Source: Saccharopolyspora spinosa NRRL 18395 (GTDB taxonomy: Bacteria; Actinomycetota; Actinomycetes; Mycobacteriales; Pseudonocardiaceae). From it: 64,000 nt of DNA. A program made the position numbers and the translations under genes. Shown here one piece after another: positions 51,396 to 58,602 of the stretch; the stretch's first letter is position 1, and each line of letters begins with the position of its first letter. The notes under the pieces were generated by a model. It did not search any database, had not been told where the DNA came from, and saw nothing but the letters and a program-made list of their open reading frames with translations. Location: NCBI RefSeq assembly GCF_000194155.1, contig NZ_GL877883.1, positions 196,572 through 260,571 of the forward strand, written 5' to 3'.

Positions 51396-52778
51396 TCAGC
51401 GTTCCAGGCTGGTCAGGGCGGTGTTCACCATCGCCCTAATGCCCACGAACAGCGCTCGCTCGTCCAACGCGAACGTCGGCTGGTGCAGGTCCTTCACCCG
51501 ACCGACCCCGGAGTGCACGCCCAGCCGGGCGAACGAGCCCGGCACGTGCTCCAGGTACCAGCCGAAGTCCTCGCCGCCGGACGACTGCGGCGTGCTGGCC
51601 AGGGCGTCTTCGCCGAGCCCCGCCGCGATCCCGGCCCGGAACACCTCGGTGCTTTCCGCTTCGTTGACCACCGGCGGCACCCCGCGCCGGTGCTGCAGGT
51701 CGAACCCGACGCCGAGGGGTGCCAGCAGGCTGTGCACGAGTTCGTGCACCAGCGGCTCCAGCTTCGCCCAGGTGTCGCGGTCGCCCGTCCGCAGAGTTCC
51801 GGTGAGCACGCCGTCCTGCGGGATGGCGTTCGGCGCCTCCCCCGCGTGCACCGCGCCCCAGGTCAGGACGGTTCCGGTGCGCGGATCGACCCGGCGCGAC
51901 AGCAACGTCGGCAGGCCCGTGATTACGCTGCCCAGCGCGTGCACCAGGTCCGCGGTCAGGTGCGGACGCGAGGTGTGCCCGCCAGGCGAGCTCAGCCGGA
52001 GTTCCAGCAGGTCACTCGCCGAAGTGATGGCCCCGACCCGCGTTCCGACCTGGCCCACCAGCAGCCGTGGGTCGCAGTGCAACCCGAAGATCCGGTCCAC
52101 TCCGTCGAGTCCACCGGCGGCCAGCACGTCGAGGGCGCCGCCGGGCATCACTTCTTCGGCTGGCTGGAAGATCACCCGCACCCGGCCGGGCAGGTTCGGC
52201 GCGGCGGCCAGCGCCAGCGCGGCACCGAGTACGACCGTCGTGTGCGCGTCGTGCCCGCAGGCGTGCGCAACACCGTCCACTGTGGATGCGTACGGCAGTC
52301 CGGTGGCTTCGGTCAGCGGCAGCGCGTCGATGTCGGCCCGCAGCGCCACCGTGCGCTGACCGGGCCTGGTCTCGCCGCCGATGTCGCAGACCAGGCCGGT
52401 TCCCACCGGGAGGATCCGGGGACGCAGGCCGGCCCGGGTAAGCCGCTCCGCGAGGAACGCGGTGGTCTCGTGCTCGGCGCGGGAAAGCTCCGGATAGGCG
52501 TGGATGTGCCGTCGCCAGGCCACCACGCGGCGCGCGTTCTCCTCCAGCCAGACATCCAGCCAAGACGGTCCACGACCAGCACCGAGGTCGGCCACGGCGG
52601 ATTCCACGCTGGACATGGTGCTGCCGATGGGCACACTCAGCCCGTCCACACCCGCAGCGAGGAGGGTGTCAGGGGCGACGGCGGAGCGCTCCGCCGCATC
52701 CCAATCCACTTCTTCCACCGCAGAACCAACATTCCGGGACTGACCCGGCTCCGGGCCACGAGAATCCACCACGGTCAC
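51396..52778 (-). CDS. M20-family amidohydrolase (peptidase M20D)
   Basis: 460 residues from the GTG at 52778, preceded by GGGAGG; the frame upstream of it lacks coding sense. An N-terminal extension of about 75 residues precedes the M20D core: 'WRRHIHAYPELSRAEHETTA', 'VALRADIDALPL', 'GVAHACGHDAHTTVVLGAAL', 'VRVIFQPAEEVMPGGALDVL', 'LHCDPRLLVGQVGTRVG', 'GGEDFGWYLEHVPGSFARLG'. The metal ligands (Cys/His/Asp/Glu) are all present. Relatives cleave N-acyl amino acids or similar amides. It follows a second M20 gene 32 bp upstream, and the two probably form an operon. Confidence 0.9.
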   Translation of the reverse strand: MTVVDSRGPEPGQSRNVGSAVEEVDWDAAERSAVAPDTLLAAGVDGLSVPIGSTMSSVESAVADLGAGRGPSWLDVWLEENARRVVAWRRHIHAYPELSRAEHETTAFLAERLTRAGLRPRILPVGTGLVCDIGGETRPGQRTVALRADIDALPLTEATGLPYASTVDGVAHACGHDAHTTVVLGAALALAAAPNLPGRVRVIFQPAEEVMPGGALDVLAAGGLDGVDRIFGLHCDPRLLVGQVGTRVGAITSASDLLELRLSSPGGHTSRPHLTADLVHALGSVITGLPTLLSRRVDPRTGTVLTWGAVHAGEAPNAIPQDGVLTGTLRTGDRDTWAKLEPLVHELVHSLLAPLGVGFDLQHRRGVPPVVNEAESTEVFRAGIAAGLGEDALASTPQSSGGEDFGWYLEHVPGSFARLGVHSGVGRVKDLHQPTFALDERALFVGIRAMVNTALTSLER

Positions 52779-52810
52779 GCCACGCCTCCCGACGCGCAGA
52801 ACTCTTCCGA

Positions 52811-54031
52811 CTAACTCCGACCGGACCGGTCGCGCACGGTCGCCAGCAGGCGATCTCGTTGCGCGCCGTCCAATGCGGCGGCCACCGCGGTCCAGGCCAT
52901 CGCCACCGCCCCGTCGAGCACCGCTCGATCCGCGGCCGGGGTCGCGCAGGCTGCGGCGAATTCCGCCTGGTGGTTGACCGCGTCGCCGCAGTCCACCGCG
53001 ATCATCGGATGGATCGCGGGCAAGGCCTGGGTCACGTTGCCCATGTCGGTGCTGCCGATTACCTGGCCCTGCTCTTCGCCCCGGTCGAGCGGTTCGCGCC
53101 CGAGCTCGGTGATCGCGCGGCGGTACGCCTCCGACAGCCATCCATCGGGGCTCAGCTCCGCGTAGACCGGGGAGATCCGCACGACTTCGTGCTCACATCC
53201 GGTCGCCGTCGCACCCGCCTCGAAGCAGGCCCGGATGCGGTTCTCCAGGCGCTGCACGGAGCGCGCTTCGGCAGCACGCAGGTTGTAGACCGCCGCAGTG
53301 TGCGCGGGAATGATGTTCGGTGCCGCGCCACCTGCTGTAACGATACCGTGCACCATCTGCCTCGGCTCCAGGTGCTGCCGCAACAGGCCGATGGCGACCT
53401 GCGCGACCGTCAACGCGTCGGCCGCGTTGCGGCCGAGTTCCGGGGCCGCCGCGGCGTGCGCCTCGCGCCCGGTGTAGCGGACCTCCAGGTCGGTGATGGC
53501 CAGCGAGGTCGGGCGGCAGACCTCTGCCCGCCCCGGGTGCACCATCATCGCCAGGGCGACGTCGTCGAAGACGCCGCATTCCAGCATCAGCACCTTACCC
53601 CCGCCGGTCTCCTCCGCCGGGGTCCCGATCAGCCGCACCGTGACGCCCAGGTCGTCGGCGATCTCCGCCAGCGCGAGCGCGGCCCCTACTCCGGCGGCGG
53701 CGATGACGTTGTGCCCGCAGGCGTGCCCGACCTCGGGAAGCGCGTCGTACTCAGCGCAGATGCCGACGACCAGCTCGCCGCTGCCCGCCTCGGCAACCAG
53801 TGCGGTGTCCAGGTCGGCGACCGGGGTTCGGACGGTGAAGCCGTGCCGGGCCAGCAGGGCCGCGACCTTGGCGGCGCTTCGGTGTTCGGCGAATGCGAGC
53901 TCGGGCTCGGCGTGGATGCTGCGGGAGAGCTCGACCAGCTCCGCTTCGTGGCGCTGCACCGAGGCGCGGCAGTGGGCGTGCGCTGCGGCGGAACGTTCGG
54001 CATCGGTGCGCGGGAGCGGGGTGGTACTCAT
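52811..54031 (-). CDS. M20-family amidohydrolase (AbgB-like)
   Basis: 406 residues from ATG 54031; ATGs up to 54106 are in frame but add an unlikely lead. The core has 'LSRSIHAEPELAFAEHRSAA', 'VVGICAEYDALPEVGHACGH', 'VTVRLIGTPAEETGGGKVLM', 'IAITDLEVRYTGREAHAAAA'-like region, and the closing 'STDMGNVTQALPAIHPMIAV'. The S-T-D-M-G-N motif is characteristic of AbgB-type p-aminobenzoyl-glutamate hydrolase relatives. Zinc-binding His and Glu residues are in place. It differs clearly from the adjacent M20D protein, so the pair may handle related amide substrates or act as two subunits. Confidence 0.87.
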   Translation of the reverse strand: MSTTPLPRTDAERSAAAHAHCRASVQRHEAELVELSRSIHAEPELAFAEHRSAAKVAALLARHGFTVRTPVADLDTALVAEAGSGELVVGICAEYDALPEVGHACGHNVIAAAGVGAALALAEIADDLGVTVRLIGTPAEETGGGKVLMLECGVFDDVALAMMVHPGRAEVCRPTSLAITDLEVRYTGREAHAAAAPELGRNAADALTVAQVAIGLLRQHLEPRQMVHGIVTAGGAAPNIIPAHTAAVYNLRAAEARSVQRLENRIRACFEAGATATGCEHEVVRISPVYAELSPDGWLSEAYRRAITELGREPLDRGEEQGQVIGSTDMGNVTQALPAIHPMIAVDCGDAVNHQAEFAAACATPAADRAVLDGAVAMAWTAVAAALDGAQRDRLLATVRDRSGRS

Positions 54032-54290
54032 TTGCGCCCAATCCTGCATCATCCGGACCTGGAACGCGGGCTCGGTGAGCGGCCGGGAGCTCACCGGTAC
54101 CCACACTGCGACGAACGGGTGGCGCCGATTCGGCAGTGCCGAAGAATTCGAGTCCCGGCGATGCGGATTTACATATTGTTCAAGCCATCGATTGAATGCG
54201 CCGGCAACAACCGGGCCGACTGCGGAGGCAGTTCCGCGGTCGGGGCGGTGTCCGGGGCACCGGGGACTCGCGCAATCTCCAAGAAAAGGT

Positions 54291-54332
54291 GTGGGCCGGC
54301 ACCGGTCGGGGGGCTTCCCGGTGCCGGCCCAC
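54291..54332 (-). terminator. Long perfect hairpin in the 54 kb intergenic region
   Basis: GTGGGCCGGCACCGG (54291-54305) pairs exactly with CCGGTGCCGGCCCAC (54318-54332), 15 bp with a 12-nt loop. It lies about 190 bp after the end of the 54523-54798 gene and 260 bp before the M20 gene start. The rest of 54032-54522 shows no gene. Confidence 0.65.
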
Positions 54333-54522
54333 GTCGGTGGGGGGCTAGATACCCCTTGGCTGGTGCACTGGAGTCGCCGTTACCCCTGGCGGGGCCGGGT
54401 CCGCGCACGCGGCCAGTTGTGAAAATCCCACAGGTTCGGCGCTAGGTCTAGTCCATGACGAGAATTGGTACGAAATAATCCCGCAAAGAACCGACCACCC
54501 CGCCGGTTTTTATCGCCGTCTG

Positions 54523-54798
54523 CTACTTCTTCCACTTGACGAAGAAGACGGCCTTCTTCCTCAGCTTGCGGGATAACAGCACGAGCGCGATCAACACGAC
54601 TCCGGTGACGCCGAGGGCGAGGCGCTGCCGCTCGTCGGGCGGCGGCTGGGCGGGTGGAGCGGGCGGCGGGCCCGGTTCCTGGGCGAGAACCACCGACGCT
54701 TCGGTTGGCGCGGCTCTGCCCTCCGCCAACGCGGGCGGTGCGAACAAGAGGAACAACGCGATCGCGAGGCCAGCGAGCACGCGGCCGGTCCGCCACAT
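54523..54798 (-). CDS. Small exported membrane-anchored protein, unknown function
   Basis: 91 residues from ATG 54798. A signal peptide (MWRTGRVLAGLAIALFLLFA, then PPALA) is followed by a Pro/Ala-rich extracellular stretch and one C-terminal membrane helix (GVTGVVLIALVLLSRKLRKK) with a very basic cytoplasmic end (FVKWKK). No family is recognised. It lies about 160 bp downstream of the Mrp operon on the same strand and might be its last member. Confidence 0.6.
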   Translation of the reverse strand: MWRTGRVLAGLAIALFLLFAPPALAEGRAAPTEASVVLAQEPGPPPAPPAQPPPDERQRLALGVTGVVLIALVLLSRKLRKKAVFFVKWKK

Positions 54799-54954
54799 TA
54801 TTGCTCCACACCCTTCTAACGCCGCGTCCGTTGACCACACAGTCAGGCGGTCACCCATGCAGGTCTATTTGATCATATTCGACGCCGAGAGTGACCAGCC
54901 CCGCGCGACTTGTGCCGGATCGGCGCAGCGCCACACGCCTGCACACCACCCGGG

Positions 54955-55302
54955 TCAGCGAACCTGCCGCTCCCACTCGATCCGGTCGCCGAGCTCGTCC
55001 ACCACCAGGGTCTCCCGGTCGATGCTGTCCGCGCGGTACGCCGCCCGGCCGACGAGCTGCGCCAACACCGGCGCGGTGAGCATCTGGAACAGGCCGACCA
55101 GGATCAGCCCCGAGGCGTAGATGAAGTCGAGCTGCGCCGCGGTGCCGATCAGGATCAGGATCAGCCCGAGGGTCTGCGGCTTGGTCGCCGCCTGCAGCCG
55201 GGCCGTCACGTCCGGGAAGCTCAACACCCCGATCGCGCCGAACAGGCAGGACAGCGCGCCGCCGATCAGACACACCGCGGAGAACACGTCCAACCAGCTC
55301 AT
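54955..55302 (-). CDS. mrpG: Na+/H+ antiporter subunit G
   Basis: 115 residues with three membrane helices: 'VFSAVCLIGGALSCLFGAIG', 'LGLILILIGTAAQLDFIYAS', 'GLILVGLFQMLTAPVLAQLV', then a charged cytoplasmic tail. The MnhG/PhaG signature 'RLQAATKPQTLGLILILIG' is present. It is the last subunit of the Mrp complex and its start overlaps mrpF by 4 bp. Confidence 0.92.
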   Translation of the reverse strand: MSWLDVFSAVCLIGGALSCLFGAIGVLSFPDVTARLQAATKPQTLGLILILIGTAAQLDFIYASGLILVGLFQMLTAPVLAQLVGRAAYRADSIDRETLVVDELGDRIEWERQVR

Positions 55303-55565
55303 CGGTACGGCTCCTTCTTCTCGATCAACCGCGCCGCGCTGACCGAACCGATGAAGGCCAGCAGCGCGAACGCAGCCAGCAGCGCGATGTTCGAGCCGTC
55401 ACCCAGCCAGCCCATGCCGACGCAGGTCCCCGCGACGGTCAGCGTGACGAACACGTCGACCGCCACGATCCGGTCCAGGGTGGTGCGGCCGAGCAGCAAC
55501 CGGACGACCACCAGCAGGCTGGCCACGCACAACAGGCCGAAGGTGATCGCGAAGACCCAGGCCAT
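55299..55565 (-). CDS. mrpF: Na+/H+ antiporter subunit F
   Basis: 88 residues, three membrane helices, with the MrpF motif 'GRTTLDRIVAVDVFVTLTVA' (R-x7-Asp region), then 'IALLAAFALLAFIGSVSAAR'. It overlaps mrpG by 4 bp at its end and lies 2 bp after mrpE. MrpF is a small core subunit needed for antiport. Confidence 0.92.
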   Translation of the reverse strand: MAWVFAITFGLLCVASLLVVVRLLLGRTTLDRIVAVDVFVTLTVAGTCVGMGWLGDGSNIALLAAFALLAFIGSVSAARLIEKKEPYR

Positions 55566-55567
55566 GC

Positions 55568-56128
55568 TCACCCCTTCCGTCCGCTCACCAGCGCCACCTC
55601 GTTCGCCGAGCCGACCGCCTGCACTACCCGCCGCTCCAGCGCCAGCACGTCGCGCCGCACCGATTCGACGTCCTCGACCCGCATGCCGAGCGCGTAGACG
55701 TAGCAGATCCGGTTGACCCGGTCGATCTGCAGGACGAACTTGCCGGGCGCCAGCGACACCGCGTTGGCGACCATCGCGGTGATGTGGTCGGAGTCGGTCC
55801 GCAGCGTCACCGCGACGATGCCCGACTTCGCGTTCGGCCCGTGGCGCAGCGCCTGCCAGGCCACCCGCGCCGTGGAGCTCACCAGGTCCCAGGCTAGGTA
55901 GCCGACCAGCTGCACCAGCCGCAGCAGCCGCACCTTGATGTTGGTGTTGATCGTCGGCAGCGGGAACACCGTGGACACCAGCAGCGCCACCACCAGGCCG
56001 AAGAACAGCGTGCCGAGGTCGAAGGTGCCCCACAGCATCACCCAGACCAGGGTCAGCCAGGCCACCAGCGGTAGCCGTTGCACCAGCCGCCGCCGACGGC
56101 CGATCGCCTGCTCACTCACTGGCGACAC
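55568..56128 (-). CDS. mrpE: Na+/H+ antiporter subunit E
   Basis: 186 residues. After a basic N-terminus come two or three helices ('LVAWLTLVWVMLWGTFDLGT'-like region and 'FFGLVVALLVSTVFPLPTIN'), then the soluble MrpE domain with 'IVAVTLRTDSDHITAMVANA', 'VSLAPGKFVLQIDRVNRICY'. Its start overlaps the end of mrpD by 17 bp (56112-56128). This subunit is variable in sequence between species, and this copy is of standard length. Confidence 0.88.
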   Translation of the reverse strand: MSPVSEQAIGRRRRLVQRLPLVAWLTLVWVMLWGTFDLGTLFFGLVVALLVSTVFPLPTINTNIKVRLLRLVQLVGYLAWDLVSSTARVAWQALRHGPNAKSGIVAVTLRTDSDHITAMVANAVSLAPGKFVLQIDRVNRICYVYALGMRVEDVESVRRDVLALERRVVQAVGSANEVALVSGRKG

Positions 56129-57647
56129 CTCCCAGCACCGCCGTCCGATAGGTCTCGCCGTTCATCAGGTCGGTCGCCGCCCGCCCGCTGACGTCGGCCA
56201 GCGGACCCGCCACCACGGCGATCACCACGCTCGCCGCCACCAGCACCCCGCTCGCGACGACCATCGGCCGGTTCGACGTGGCGGTGCCGACGACAAGCTC
56301 GTCGGTGGGATCGGGGTCCGGTTCCGGCGCCTTGACCTGGCCCCAGAACGCCCGGGTCCACACCCGCGCCATCGCGTACAGGGTGAGCAGGCTGGTCAGC
56401 ACCGCCCCGCCGGTGACCGCGTAGGCCGTCCAGGTGCCCGCGCCGACTCCCGCCTGCAGCAGCGCCAGCTTGGCGACGAAGCCGGAGAACGGCGGCACCC
56501 CGGCCAGGCTCAGCGCGGGCAGCGCGAACAGCACCGCGATCAGCGGCGCGACCTTCGCCAGCCCACCCATCCGGGTCAGCGCCACGGTGCCGGTGTGCCG
56601 CGTGATCAAACCGCTGACCAGGAACAACGTGGCCTGCACGGTGATGTGGTGCACCACGTAGAGGATCACGCCCGTCAGCCCCACCACGTCGTAGACGCCG
56701 AGCCCGAACAGCATGTACCCGATGTGGCTGACCAGCAGGAACGACAGCAGCCGGTTGAGGTCGTTCTGCGCCAGCGCGCCCAGCGCGCCGACGATCATGG
56801 TGATCAGCGCGATGCCCAGCATCAGGTTCCAGCTCTCGGAATGGCTGAAGACCAGCGTCTGGGTGCGGATCAGCGCGTAGATGCCGACCTTGGTCAGCAG
56901 TCCGGCGAACACCGCGGTGACCGGCGCCGGCGCGGTCGGGTAGCTGTCCGGCAGCCAGAAGTGCAGCGGCACCATCGCCGCCTTCACCCCGAAGACGATC
57001 ACCACCAGCAGCGCGAGCGCGATCTGCAGTCCGTCCGGCAGCTGCTGCACCTTCTCGCCCAGGTCGGCCAGGTTTACCGTGCCCGTGGACGCGTACACCA
57101 GCGCGATCATCGTGATGAACAGCAGCGACGAGGCCAGGCTGACGATCGTGTACGTCATGCCCGCCCGGATCCGGGTGGCCGTGGTTCGCCGGGTGATCAG
57201 CACGTACGACGAACTCAGCATGATCTCGAACGCGACGAACAGGTTGAACAGGTCGCCGGTGAGGTACGCCAGCGACACGCCCGCGCACAGCATCAGGTAC
57301 ATCGGGTGGAACGTGGTGCTGGAGCGCTGGCGACCGTAGTCGGTGATGCGCTGGCCGATCGAGTAGATCAGCACCGCGAAGGTCACCACCGACGAAACGA
57401 CCAGCAGCAGCGCCGAAAGCCGGTCGGCGACGAGGGTGATGCCGAACGGCGCTGGCCACGCGCCCATCTGCAGCACCACTGGGCCGTAGCGGTCCGCGAC
57501 GTAGAGCAGCACGGCCGCGTCGACGATGATCCCGCCGAGCACCAAGAGCCCGAGGGCGCGTTGCAGGTCGGCGAACCGACCCAGCGCCAACGACAGTCCA
57601 GCAGCGGCCAACGGCAACAACACGGGCAAGGCCACTAGGACTGTCAC
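56112..57647 (-). CDS. mrpD: Na+/H+ antiporter subunit D
   Basis: 511 residues from the GTG at 57647, which overlaps the mrpC stop (GTGA). Proton-translocating subunit related to NuoM/NuoN with about 14 helices. Visible motifs are 'NLFVAFEIMLSSSYVLI' (conserved Glu), 'VFGVKAAMVPLHFWLPDSYP' (conserved Lys and the WLPDSYP loop), 'SHIGYMLFGLGVYDV', 'YVVHHITVQATLFLVSGLI' and 'LAGVPPFSGFVAKLALLQAG'. It is the paralogue of MrpA within the complex. Confidence 0.95.
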   Translation of the reverse strand: MTVLVALPVLLPLAAAGLSLALGRFADLQRALGLLVLGGIIVDAAVLLYVADRYGPVVLQMGAWPAPFGITLVADRLSALLLVVSSVVTFAVLIYSIGQRITDYGRQRSSTTFHPMYLMLCAGVSLAYLTGDLFNLFVAFEIMLSSSYVLITRRTTATRIRAGMTYTIVSLASSLLFITMIALVYASTGTVNLADLGEKVQQLPDGLQIALALLVVIVFGVKAAMVPLHFWLPDSYPTAPAPVTAVFAGLLTKVGIYALIRTQTLVFSHSESWNLMLGIALITMIVGALGALAQNDLNRLLSFLLVSHIGYMLFGLGVYDVVGLTGVILYVVHHITVQATLFLVSGLITRHTGTVALTRMGGLAKVAPLIAVLFALPALSLAGVPPFSGFVAKLALLQAGVGAGTWTAYAVTGGAVLTSLLTLYAMARVWTRAFWGQVKAPEPDPDPTDELVVGTATSNRPMVVASGVLVAASVVIAVVAGPLADVSGRAATDLMNGETYRTAVLGGVASE

Positions 57648-58060
57648 TGCGTGGCCTCCTTTGCCAGTTCTTCGGTGGTGTCGTCCTCGGACTCGGCGAG
57701 GCGGCGCTCCATCCGCTGGATGCGCCGGTCCTCCACGTCGTCGCGGACCTCGTCGTGGCCGAGCAGCGTCCACGACCGGTACGCCAGCGCCAGCAGGAAG
57801 GTGGTCAGCGCGAAGGTGATCACGATCGCGGTGAGCGCCATAGCCTGCGGCAGCGGGTCGGCCATCTCGTTCGGCGGCGTGGTGCCGATCATCGCGGCAC
57901 CGGCCGGCGGGCCGCCGGCGGTCTGCAGCAGCAGGTTCGAGCCGTGGCCGAGGATCACGATGCCCAGCAGGATCCGCATCAGCGAGCGCTGCATCAGCAG
58001 GTAGAAGCCGACCGAGTAGAGCACGGCGAGCACGACCGCCATCGTCAGGTTGACCGTCAT
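57644..58060 (-). CDS. mrpC: Na+/H+ antiporter subunit C
   Basis: 138 residues, NuoK-like, three helices: 'LTMAVVLAVLYSVGFYLLMQ', 'LMRILLGIVILGHGSNLLLQ', 'ALTAIVITFALTTFLLALAY'. 'PPNEMADPLPQAMALTAIVI' is the family signature. The C-terminus has an extra acidic, coiled tail of about 40 residues (RRIQRMERRLAESEDDTTEE). It overlaps mrpB and mrpD by 4 bp each. Confidence 0.94.
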   Translation of the reverse strand: MTVNLTMAVVLAVLYSVGFYLLMQRSLMRILLGIVILGHGSNLLLQTAGGPPAGAAMIGTTPPNEMADPLPQAMALTAIVITFALTTFLLALAYRSWTLLGHDEVRDDVEDRRIQRMERRLAESEDDTTEELAKEATQ

Positions 58061-58602
58061 CGCTGCCCCCTGGCCGCCGCTTCGACGTCCGCCTCGATGC
58101 CCGATCCCAGGGTGCGCAGCAGGTCCAGCACGACGCCGACGATCAGCAGGTACACCCCGCTGTCCAGCAGCACGCTGGTGACGAACTTGATCTCGCCGAG
58201 TAGCGGCACGGTGAACTTGTAGATCGCGGTCTCCAGGATCTGCCCGCCGAAGAGCAGCGGCAGGAACGCGGAGCCGGTCGCGATGGTCAGGCCGAGGCCG
58301 ATGAGCACCGGCGGGCGCATCGAGACGACGGCGCTGTCGTCCATCCGGCCGCCTGCCAGGTAGCGCAGCACGAACGCCTGCCCGGCGACCAGACCGCCGC
58401 TGAAGCCGCCGCCGGCCCGGTCATGCCCGGCGAACAGCAGGTAGATCGACAACACCAGCACCGTCGGGAACACGATCCGGGAGGCCAGCTCCAGCAGCAC
58501 GGTGCGCTGCGTCCCCTCGCGGGGGAAGCCGGACAGCAGCCAGCGTTCGCTCGGGGCGTCCCAGCTCGTCCAGGCGGGCTTGGGCCTCGTCGGCGATGTC
58601 AT
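58057..58602 (-). CDS. mrpB: Na+/H+ antiporter subunit B
   Basis: 181 residues from ATG 58602, overlapping the mrpA stop by 4 bp. Four helices with the MnhB signature 'LLFAGHDRAGGGFSGGLVAG', 'QAFVLRYLAGG', and 'FVTSVLLDSGVYLLIVGVVL'. The N-terminal 40 residues are cytoplasmic and carry a Trp-rich lead (AWTSWDAPSERWLLSG). Separate mrpA and mrpB genes, not a fusion, give the full seven-gene type 1 operon. Confidence 0.94.
   Translation of the reverse strand: MTSPTRPKPAWTSWDAPSERWLLSGFPREGTQRTVLLELASRIVFPTVLVLSIYLLFAGHDRAGGGFSGGLVAGQAFVLRYLAGGRMDDSAVVSMRPPVLIGLGLTIATGSAFLPLLFGGQILETAIYKFTVPLLGEIKFVTSVLLDSGVYLLIVGVVLDLLRTLGSGIEADVEAAARGQR

Noticed and set aside
51396-53141. Longer version of the M20D amidohydrolase starting at 53141
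   Set aside because: The extension overlaps the upstream M20 gene in another frame and is Arg/Gly-rich; GTG 52778 has a good GGGAGG site.
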